Assembly: GCA_030686995.1 (NCBI GenBank)
Contig: CM060697.1
Location: 39,901,959 to 39,965,958, forward strand
Direction: 5' to 3'
DNA length: 64,000 nt
From: Artemisia argyi
Lineage: Eukaryota; Streptophyta; Magnoliopsida; Asterales; Asteraceae
Positions 54,469-64,000 of the stretch are shown here, in pieces; positions within the stretch are counted from its first letter, which is position 1; every line of letters begins with the position of its first letter. Under the pieces are notes generated by a model. The model was not told the DNA's origin. It worked only from the letters and a program-made list of their open reading frames with translations, and made no database searches. The position numbers and the translations under genes were made by a program.

Positions 54469-57400
54469 GCATTGGGGACATCAGCTATCATCATGTAAAG
54501 GGCAAATGTTTTCATCAAGTGAGCAAGCGTTTAGGGACAATAGCTCCCATAAAGTAAGGTACAATTGCTCTCAACAAGTGAGCCTTTAGGGACAACGGCT
54601 CTTAACATGGAAGGGACAAATTGGCATTATAAAGTTAGCCTTTACAGATAACGGATCTCATCATGTAAGTGACAATTCCTCTTATCAAGTGTGGAAGCAC
54701 TAGGGACAACGGCTATCATCATGTAAAGAGCAATTTCTCTCATCAAGTGTGCAAGTGTTTAGAGACAACGGCTCCCATAAAGAAAGGTACAATTGCTCCT
54801 AACAAGTGAGCCTTTAGGGACAACAGCTGTTATATTGTAAGGGACAAATTGCCCTCATAAAGTTAGTCTTTAGGGACACCGGATCTCATCATGCAAGTGA
54901 CTATTGTTCTTATCAAGTGTGCAAGCATTAGGGACAACAACTATCATCATGTAAAGGGAAATTGCACTCATCAAGTTAGCAAGTCTTTAGGGACAACGAC
55001 TCAAATAAAGTAAGGTACAAATGCTCTCAACAAGTGAGCCTTTAGGGATAAAGGCTATTATCATGTAAGGGACAAATTGCCCTGATAAAGTTAACCTTTA
55101 GGGACAACGGATCTCATCATGCAAGTGACAATTGCACTTGTCAAGTGTGCAAGCATTAGGGATAACGACTATCATCATGAAAGGGCAATTGCTCTCATCA
55201 AGTGAGCAAGCGTTTAGGGACAATGGCTACCATAAAGTAAGGTACAATTGCTCTCAACAAGTGAGCCTTTAGGGACAACGGCTCTTATAATGTAAGGGAC
55301 AAATTGCCCACATAAAGTTAGTCTTTAGGGACACCGGATCTCATCATGCAAGTAACTATTGGTCTTATCAAGTGTGCAAGCATTAGGGACAACAGCTATC
55401 ATCATGTAAAGAGAAATTGCACTCATCAAGTGAGCAAGTGTTTAGGGACAACGGCTCAAATAAAGTAAGGTACAAATGCTCTCAACAAGTGAGCCTTTAG
55501 GGATAAAGGCTATTATCATGTAAGGGACAAATTGCCCTGATAAAGTTAACGTTCAGGGAGAACGGATCTCATCATGCAAGTGACAATTGCACTTGTCAAG
55601 TGTGCAAGCATTAGGAATAACGACTATCATCATGTAAAGGGCATTTGCCCTCATCAATTGAGCAAGCGTTTAGGGACAACGACTACCATAAATTTAGGTA
55701 CAATTGCTCTCAAGAAGTGAGCCTTGAGGGACAACGGCTCCTATCATGTAAGGGACAAATTGCCCTCATAAATTAGCCTTTAGGGACAACAGATCTCATC
55801 ATGCAAGTGACAATTGCTCTTGTAAAGTGTGCAAGCATTAGGGACAACGGCTATCATCATGTAAAGGGCAATTGCTCTAATCAAGTGAGCAAGCGTTTAG
55901 GGACAACGGCTCCCATAAAGTAAGTTAAAATTGCTCTCAACAAGTGAACCTTTAGGGACAACGGCTCTTATCATGTAAGGGACAAATTACCCTTATAAAG
56001 GTAGCCTTTATAATCAACGGATCTCTTTATGTAAGTGACAATTCCTCTAATCAAGTGTGGAAACATTAGGGACAACGTCTATGATCTTATCAAGTGAGCA
56101 AGCATTCAAGGACAACAAATGTACAATTGCTCTCAACAAGTGAGCGTTTAGGGACAACGGCTCTTATCATGTAAGGGAAAATTGCCATCATAAAGTTAGC
56201 ATTTAAGGACAATGGATCTCATCATGTAAGTGACAATTGCTCTCAACAAATGAGCAAGCGTTTAGGGACAACGGCTACCATAAAGTAAGGTACAATTGCT
56301 CTCAACAAGTGAGCCTTAAGGGACAACGGCTCCTATCATGTAAGGGACAAATTGCCCTCATAAATTAGCCTTTAGGGACAACGGATCTCGTCATCCAAGT
56401 GACAATTGCTCTTGTCAAGTGTGCAAGCATTAAGGACAACGACTATCATCATGTAAAGGGCATTTGCTCTCATCAAGTGAGCAAGCGCTTAGGGACAACG
56501 GCTCCCAAAAAGTAAGGTACAATTGCTCTCAACAAGTGAACCTTTAGGGACAACGACTCTTATCATGTAAGGGACAAATTGCCCTTACAAAGGTAGCCTT
56601 TATTGTCAACGGATCTCTTCATGTAAGTGACAATTCCTCTAATCAAGTGTGGAAGTATTATGCACAACGTCTATCATCATGTATAGGGCAATTGCTCTCA
56701 TCAAGTGAGCAAGCATTTTAGGACAACGGCTGTACAATTACTCTCAACAAGTGAGTGTTTAGGGACAACGGCTCTTAGTAAGGGAAAATTGCCCTCGTAA
56801 AGTTGGTCTTTAAGGACAACGGATCTCATCATGTAAGGGACAATTGCTCTTATCAAGTGAGCAAGCATTGGGGACATCGGTTATCATCATGTAAAGGGCA
56901 ATTGCTCTCATCAAGTGAGCAAGCGTTTAGGGACAACGACTCCCATAAAGTAAGGTACAATTGCTCTCAACAAGTGAGCCTTTAGGGACAACGGCTCTTA
57001 TCATGGAAGGGACAAATTGACCTTATAAAGCTAGCCTTTAGAGACAACGGATCTCATCATGTAAGTGACAATTCCTTTTTTCAAGTGTGGAAGCATTAGC
57101 GACAACAGCTACCATCATGTAAAGGGCAATAGCTCTCATCAAGTGAGCAAGCGTTTAGGGACAACGGCTCCCATAAAGTAAGGTACAATTGCTCTCAACA
57201 AGTGAGCCTTTTGGGACAACGTCTCTTATCATGTAAGGGATAATTTGCCCTCATAACGTTAGCCTTTAGGGACAATGGATCTCATCATGCGACAATTGCT
57301 CTTATCAAGTGTGCAAGCATTAGGGACAACGGCTATCATCATGTAGAGGGCAATTTCACTCAACAAGTGAGCAAGCCTTTAGTGACAGTGGCTCCCATAA

Positions 57401-57571
57401 AGTAAGGTACAATTTCTCTCAACATGTAAGCCTTTAGGGACAAAGGCTCTTATCATGTAAGGGACAAATCGCCCTCATAAAGTTTGCCTTTAGGGACAAC
57501 AGATCTCATCATGTAAGTGACAATTGCTCTTATCAAGTGTGCAAGCATTAGGGACAACGGTTATCATCTTG
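54469..57571 (-). repeat. Satellite array S5, inverted
   Basis: The satellite resumes after the nest, still in reverse orientation. A block with variant TCAAATAAAGTAAGG followed by ATAAAGGCTATTATC occurs at about 15000, 55010 and 55460, so this array and S3 share higher-order variants. No gene is present. Confidence 0.94.
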
Positions 57572-57582
57572 TTTTTGGTAAA

Positions 57583-57654
57583 GGGGTTAACCCCGGTAAA
57601 TATATAACCAAAAAATCGTTAAGTACAAATGGAATGTGGCTGAGGTACCACATT
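57583..57654 (-). promoter_or_regulatory. Two-hairpin 3' recognition module of LINE-H
   Basis: Two stems flank GTACTTAACG: AATGTGG/CCACATT (57633-57639 with 57648-57654, 8-nt loop) and GGGG/CCCC with loop TTAA (57583-57594). The same arrangement occurs in N1-N6, HL1 and HL2 with other stem sequences. For some plant L1-clade LINEs the RT is thought to recognise a conserved 3' stem-loop. Recognition here is inferred, not shown. Confidence 0.7.
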
Positions 57655-57829
57655 AACCTCAAGCAAATAGCTTGAAAAACTAGTGCTTATGACGTGCCAT
57701 AAACACAACAAACCTAGCAATAACACAAGCACCTAACTAGCTATAAATACAAGAAAAATCTTGAATCAAGCGAACGTCCCGCATCCACCCATAAGCACGA
57801 AGGGAGCAAGGCAACCCAGGAAGTCTGCC

Positions 57830-57905
57830 TCCTTAAAAACCCTTTCCAAGAAAAATCCATAGGAAAAAACCTTGGAGTAGGGAAAAAGAGTACAACCCTT
57901 ACCTG
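57830..57905 (-). other. Block just after LINE-H ORF2 shared with P LINEs
   Basis: On the minus strand TTGTACTCTTTTTCC is identical to P3 (near 37740-37755), and similarity continues for about 60 nt. In the frame equivalent to P3 ORF3 it reads CTLFPYSKVFS, against CTLFPCSKFSH in P3. In LINE-H it starts within ten bases of the ORF2 stop; in P3 it is about 0.9 kb downstream. Confidence 0.6.
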
Positions 57906-60900
57906 GCACTCCCCTCGTGAAAATAACACGCACTTGGAATCTTCCATTTATCCAGATGTAAACGAGACCGATGGGTTAACTTCTTGAATTTGAAGCTAAC
58001 CAACTTCAACCGAATGGTAGAGACAATAACTTGAACCACTTCATCCACCTTTGCCTTCTTATGCTTAAAAAGCCTAGAATTGCGTTCCATCCAAAGGTAG
58101 TATGTAGTAGCAGCAAGTAATAACCGAGATAGAATGCTTACAACTGATCGCCCCTTAGAAATAGGAATAAGGAACAAAAGAATATCCTCCAACACGGGTG
58201 GGACCGCATCCATGCCGGACAGAGACCGGACCTGCAACCAAACCTGCGAAGAAAATTGACACTCAAAAAACAAGTGAGCGTGAGAATCAGGAACCGAATC
58301 ACAGAGAGGGCATCTAAGGAGACTTAAATCAACATTAGGCCCAACATCCGATTCCCTAAGTCTGTCTTGAGTCTTCAACTTCTGCCTAATGACAAGCCAC
58401 AAATGAATAGCATGCCGGGGAATACAATGAGAAAACCACGGAATATGAAACCAATCAACTTGATCAGCCCTAGCACAAAGGGAATCCCAAGCACATGCAA
58501 CTTGATTATATGCCATATAAAAGGACGCACCTTAGGTCTAATAGCAAGTAACTTACGCCATCCCCAACTAACGTCACCCAAGCAAGGAACATCCCAAAAG
58601 CTCCTACCACGAAGTTTGTAAGAATGAATCCATTTAACCCATAAGGACTCCTTATGAGTTAAAATACTCCAAATATGCGTAGTCATAAGAGCAATATTAA
58701 AATCAGCCAACCTACGAATACCAAGACAACCTTCACGTTGGGGCTTGCAAACTAATTCCCACGCTACTTTGGCCTTACCTCTTTTCATTTCCCCTTGACA
58801 CCATAAAAAGCCCCTCATGAGCTGCTCCAAATCATGCACAATACGGATAGGAAGGATAAAAACAGAAGCCCAATAAATATTCATAGAAGACAACACAGAT
58901 CTGATCAATTGAAGCCTCCCCGCAAGAGAAAGGAACTTATTGCGCCAATCATTCACCCGACTTTCCAATTTTTCCACCAGAACCTTACAATCCCTATATA
59001 GCAGCCTAGAAGATATTAAAGGAACACCTAGATACCGAACAGGGAGAGAACCTTCTGCAAATGGCATAGATTGAAGAATAGTAGCTTTCAAAGCATTAGG
59101 CACATTACAGAAGAAAGCAGTACTTTTAGGAATACTTGGGACAAGACCCGAGACATTCTTGAAATCCTCCAAAGCTTGCATAATCACATTAACCAAACCA
59201 GGGTGGCCTCTAGAAAACAAGAAAAGATCATCTGCAAAGCAAAGATTAATAATTCTCTGCTGCTCACATAAGTGATGAAACTGAAAATCCGCCGAATTAG
59301 AAACCTTTTTCTGCAAAATAAGCGTTAAAACCTCCATAACCAAAGTAAACAAATAAGGAGATAAAGGATCTCCTTGCCTAAGGCCACGCTTACCCTTGAA
59401 CCAGCCATGAAGATCCCCATTAATACATATAGAATATGAAGTAGAGGAGACACAAACCATGATCCATTCAACCATTTTGTGATGAAAACCAAAACCAACC
59501 AGAATAAACTTAAGAAAATCCCAATCAACCGTATCATAAGCTTTCTGAATATCAACTTTAAAAGCACATCTAGGCGGACCCCTCCCTCTATGATAATTAC
59601 GCATAAGCTCTTGGGTAAGTAATATATTATCCGAAATATGACGCCCAGGAACAAACGCAGATTGATTAATACTAACCAAATCACTAAGGGCCTCTTTAAT
59701 GCGATTAGCAATAATCTTACTAATGCATTTATATAGAACATTGCAGCAAGAAATAGGCCTATAATCATTAATCTTAGAAGGGGTAGACACTTTAGGAATC
59801 AAAGATACAATGGTGTGATTGATTTCCTTCAAAAGCTTACCATTAGTAAAGAAGTCCCTAATAGCACCCGTAATATCACTACCAACAACATCCCAAGCTT
59901 TCTTAAAGAACGCAGCAGTGTAACCATCCGGACCGGGGGCCTTATCATCCCCCATCGAGAACAAAGCATCCTTAATATCAGCATCCGTAACATCCCGAAC
60001 CATAAACTCAGCCCTATGCTGGTCGAGCACATTAATAAACAAATCATGATCGGCCAACGGGCTACAATCCCCTTCCATGCCAAGAAACTGCTCATAATGA
60101 GAAACAAACGCCCCTGCAACCGCATTACCCTCATACAAAACATTAGCCGCATCGCGAACTAATTCAATTCGATTGCGAGCACATTTACTTTTAACAATAT
60201 TATGAAAGTAAGCCGTATTAGAATCACCTGCATGGAGCCATTGAATTTTGGATTTTTGCTTAAGAAACCTCTCTTCATCAAGGGTAGCCTCCTTAAAAGC
60301 AACAAGGTAATGAGCATGCTCTTCGCGAAGGGCTGAATTGAAAGGATCCTTATCAATTGCCACTTGGACCTCATCTAATTCCTTGCGAATATTTGCAACC
60401 CGCTCATGAAGGTTACCTCGATTGCGTAAAAGCTTACGAAAAGGAGATTTCAGCCCCTTCAAGCGTTTAACAACACGATACATAGCACAACCATTGACAT
60501 CAATATTCCACCCCGAAGTAACCGTATCAAGAAAGCCTTCTTTATGCACCAGAAAATTAGAAAACTTAAACGGTTTAGGTTTGAGTTTGGTCACCTGAGT
60601 TATACGAAGAACACAAGGAGAATGATCCGATATCCGGTACGGTTGAAAGATAGCCAAGGAACCCGGGAAACTATCAACAAACTTAAAATTACCCATAACA
60701 CGATCAATTTTCTTCAACGTTCCATTAGAGCCTCTTGGTTTTTTATTCCATGTAAAGTGCAGCCCCGTACTATTAATATCCATAACCTCCATATTCATAA
60801 CACAATCTTTAAATTCACGCATAGCAATATCAGGAGCATAACCGCCACATGAATGATCTTCTAAGTTAAGAGCAGCATTAAAATCTCCCAATAACACCCA

Positions 60901-61320
60901 AGGTCTACTACGCATAAAAGTAGCATGACTAATGAGGTTGCTCCAAAGAGCTCTCCGATCAACATAATAGTTATCTGCATATACAAAAGAACAAAAGACA
61001 GTTTTGTTTTCATTACGAATATTAACCTGTACATGCATAACTTGGTTAGTAGAAGCCATAACCATAACGCCAACAATATCATCATTCCAACCAAGAATAA
61101 TTCGAGAACCCTTACTACAAATATTCCCATTCGACGTCCATTTCCAACGACGACAAACCTTACGACAAGTATCATATACCACCGAAGCATCCACATGGGA
61201 TTCCAAAATAGCACACACACTAAGATTATTTTCATTAACAACCTGACGAACCTCTTTTTGTTTAGGGGAATGGTTCAGACCCCTTATATTCCAAGAAGGG
61301 ATACTAAACATCGGGAACAT
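57899..61320 (-). pseudogene. LINE-H ORF2 with internal deletion and frameshift
   Basis: Endonuclease-RT polyprotein of a second L1 lineage. Present are WNIRGLNH, ILESHV, LLGDFNAALN, ISDHSP, NDYRPISCCNVLYK, VDIQKAYDTVDW, GLRQGDPLSPYLF and FADDLFLF. The frame runs in order from 61320 (or the next ATG at 61311) to about 58515. At RPKVRPF, about 100 residues present in P3 are absent and the frame shifts. The C-terminal zf-RVT part (QVDWFHIPWFSHCIPRHAIHLW, CPLCDSVPDSHAHLFF) continues to 57899. ORF2 overlaps the end of ORF1 by 17 nt from the first ATG or 8 nt from the second. Non-functional. Confidence 0.9.
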
Positions 61321-62401
61321 TTAGAACGGAAGTGCTTGCCCCCGATTTATCAAACAAATTACCCGATTCATCAAATGCATTAACAACCTCTTCATTCTCC
61401 AGATTTGTATCATCTTGCACATCTTCATCAACCGCCAAAGAATCAAAAGGATTAGATGTATAAACATTTGTAGCAGGTTTAGATGAACTTGCCTTAGGAA
61501 TCTGGTTGGTTGTTCTTTCATTAACATTATGGGTTGGATTAGTACTTACATTGGACTTTAAGTTACCACTTGATGAAGCGACGTCTACCTTTTTAAAGGG
61601 AGGACCAGAACTAGAACTAGCACCACCTTGTGGTGGTTGAGATGTATAAGTAGAAGCTTTCGGCCTGTAATACATGTTTTTACCCACAGGGAAACCATGA
61701 ACGACATTACCAACATCATTAACCTTAGCATTACCTTTTTTCTTGTTCTTCTTCTTGCCTACTTGTTGAAAACCATCATCATCATTTGATTGCTCCACAA
61801 CCGGGGTGATCACAACTTTCTTAGGACAACTCTCATCAGAATGACCAAATATCAAACATACCTCACACCTTGGTGGTTTCCATTCATACACAACCCGAAT
61901 AGTTTCAGCCGTGAACTCAAGACTATCCAAGAGAGGAACACCAACCGTAATTGACTCCTTAAGAGCAGCTTGAGAATCAATCTCAATTAAACACCTAGCA
62001 AAGCTACTCCATCCCCAAGAATCAATATACATCGCACTAGTGTAAGAATCAAGCATAATAGGCTTACCTAAATGCGTTGCAATAATACTAATACCATCTT
62101 CCGAAAAGACCTGCAATGGAACATCATGAAGTTTAACCCATACAGGGATACGGGTTAACTCCTCTTTCTTTAAGCTCGTGTTCATATTCCACTTTTTCAG
62201 AATGATAGGGCTATTCTTAATCATCCATGGTCCCTCTTCTAAAACAGCCTCCAAACCAACCTGGGAATCAAATTTAAAAAAGAAGAAGCCATTTTCATTC
62301 ATCATAACACGTTTAAGACCATACTTAGCCCAATTGTTATGAACGAAGTATTCCACTACCGGAAACGCAATACGCTTACCGATAAAATAACCATAAAGGG
62401 T
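61304..62401 (-). pseudogene. LINE-H ORF1 (DUF4283 + CCHC), 5'-truncated
   Basis: The frame enters DUF4283 directly at TLYGYFIGKRIAFPVVEYF; the N-terminal region is missing, and codons upstream of 62401 are satellite. Seen are GPWMIKNSPIILKKW, IPVWVKLHDVPLQVF, WGWSSFARCLIEIDS and the knuckle CEVCLIFGHSDESC (CX2CX4HX4C), then a Lys-rich and Ser/Asn-rich tail ending LNVPDV. The protein is closer in style to HL1 and HL2 (YGYFIG or VGFFVGKNIAFP, EYEWKPPxC) than to P ORF1, matching the shared tail. No in-frame stop lies within the remaining ~360 codons. Confidence 0.88.
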
Positions 62402-64000
62402 AACGGCTATCATCATGTAAAGGGCAATTGCTCTCATCAAGTGAGCAAGCGTTTAGGGACAACGGCTCCATAAAGTAAGGTACAATTGCTCTCAACAAGT
62501 GAGCCTTTAGGGACAACGGCTCTTATCATGGAAGGGACAAATTGCCCTTATAAAGGTAGCCTTTAGAGACAACAGATCACATCATTTAAGTGACAATTGC
62601 TCTTCTCAAGTGTGGAAGCATTAGGGACAACGGCTATAATCACCTATAGGGAAATAGCTCGCATCAAGTGAGTAAGCATTTAGGGACAATGGCTCCCATA
62701 AAGTAAGGTACAATTGCTCTCAACAAGTGAGCCTTTAGGAACAACAGCTCTTATCATGTAAGGGACAAATTGCCCTCATAAAGTTAGCCTTTAGGGACAA
62801 CGGATCTCATCATGCAAGTGACAATTGCTCTTGTCAAGTGTGCAAGCATTAGGGACAACGGCTATCATCATGTAAAAGGGAATTACTCTCATCAAGTGAG
62901 CAAGCGTTTAGGGACAACGGTTCCCATAAAGTAAGGTACAATTGCTCTCAACAAGTGAACCTTTAGGGACAACGGCTCTTATCATGTAAGGAACAAATTG
63001 CCCTTATAAAGGTAGCCTTTATAGACAATGGATCTCATCATGTAAGTGACAATTCCTCTTATCAAGTGTGGAAGCATTAGGGACAACGTCTATCATCATG
63101 TAAAGGGCAATTGCTCTCATCAAGTGAGCAAGAATTTAGGGACAATGGCTCCCATAAAGTTAGGTACAATTGCTCTCAACAAGTGACCATTTAGGGACAA
63201 CAGCTCTTATCATGTAAGGGAAAATTGCCCTCATAAAGTTAGCCTTTAGGTACAACGGATCTCATCATGCAAGTGACAATTGCTCTTGTCAAGTGTCCAC
63301 GCATTAGGGACAACGGCTATCATCATGTAAGGGGAATTCCTCTCATCAAGTGAGCAAGCGTTTAGGGACAACGGGTCCCATAAAGTAACGTACAATTGCT
63401 CTTAACAAGTGAGCTTTTAGGGACAATGGCTCTTATCATGTAAGGGATAAATTCCCCTCATAAAGTTAGTCTTTAGAGACAACGGATCTCATCATGTAAG
63501 TGACAATTCCTCTTATCAAGTGTGGAAGCATTAGGGGCAACGGCTCCCATAAAGTAAGGTACAATTGCTCTCAACAATTAAGCCTTTAGGGACACCGACT
63601 CTTATCATGAAAGGGACCAATTGCCCTTATATAGGTAGCCTTTAGAGACAACGGATATCATCGTGTAAGTGACAATTACTTATATCAGGTATGGAAGCAT
63701 TAGGGACAATGGCTATTATCATGTAAAGGGCAATTGCTCTCATCAAGTGAGCAAGCGTTTAGGGACAACGACTCCCTTAAAGTAAGGTACAATTGCTCTC
63801 TCAACAAGTGAGCCTTTAGGGACAACGGCTCTTATCATGTAAGGGACAAATTGCCCTTATAAAGGTAGCCTTTAGAGACAACGGATCTTATCAGGTAAGT
63901 GACAATTCCTCTTATCAAGTGTGGAAGCAATAGGGACAAGGGCTATCATCATGTAAAGGGAAATTGCTCTCATCAAGTGAGCAAGCATTTAGGGACAACG
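62402..64000 (-). repeat. Satellite array S6, inverted, to window end
   Basis: Reverse-oriented satellite continuing beyond the window, with alternating TCAAGTGTGGAAGC and TCAAGTGTGCAAGC variants as in S3 and S4. It holds no gene. Confidence 0.95.

Larger units (their letters stand above)
57572..62401 (-). mobile_element. LINE-H, hairpin-tailed LINE, 5'-truncated
   Basis: A 4.8-kb minus-strand LINE in satellite. The TSD is about 16 bp with two mismatches, AACGGTTATCATCTTG (57556-57571) and AACGGCTATCATCATG (62402-62417). ORF1 lacks its N-terminal part because the element is truncated. ORF2 has an internal deletion. The tail has stem AATGTGG/CCACATT (57633-57654) and GGGGTTAACCCC (57583-57594), then CTTTACCAAAAAC. 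It shares this organisation with HL and N elements and not with P LINEs, so it is the resident model for the autonomous partner of those elements. Confidence 0.9.

Noticed and set aside
57741..57947. A 68-codon minus-strand frame after LINE-H ORF2
   Set aside because: The frame equivalent to P-LINE ORF3 is a different one (CTLFPYSK); this one is a shadow over the conserved block.

Overview
This window looks like repeat-dense, probably heterochromatic nuclear DNA of a flowering plant. The evidence is AT-rich sequence, L1-clade LINEs whose first ORF is a DUF4283 plus CCHC-knuckle protein and whose ORF2 ends in a zf-RVT domain, and a long tandem satellite. I see no host gene, rRNA, tRNA or CRISPR. 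The species cannot be fixed from sequence alone; a eudicot is likely.

Layout. The matrix is one satellite family: a ~228-bp higher-order unit of four related ~55-59-bp subunits (1-3373, 5323-6207, 7901-8900, 10786-13151). Near 13152 it flips to the opposite strand (13152-15065, 18663-22286, 54469-57571, 62402-64000). Retroelements sit in it, mostly bounded by 13-17-bp target-site duplications (TSDs). I name them as follows. N1-N6 are non-coding elements of ~1.5-1.95 kb. HL1 and HL2 are 'half-LINEs' that carry only a DUF4283/CCHC ORF. LINE-H (57572-62401) is a damaged LINE with the same hairpin-bearing 3' end as N and HL elements. P1-P4 are poly(A)-tailed LINEs.

The block 22287-54468 is a nest. 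N5 lies in the satellite. P2 and P4 lie in the 3' tail of N5. HL1 splits P2 ORF2 and HL2 splits P2 ORF1. N6 lies in the HL2 leader and P3 in the HL2 tail. P3 (37129-45318) has open ORF1 (917 aa) and ORF2 (1227 aa). P4 is close to it but has two ORF2 nonsense codons. P2, P1 and LINE-H are decayed.

How the parts relate (inference). LINE-H-type machinery probably mobilises HL and N elements in trans through a shared 3' module of two hairpins. The stems of these hairpins change sequence but keep pairing across nine copies. All four P insertions enter that module at one position, ACTTCAACG/TTTTT, always antisense to the host element. The P LINEs also carry a third long frame overlapping the end of ORF2; it stays open or nearly open in four copies and is an undescribed candidate. 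The two LINE types therefore parasitise each other inside a satellite array.
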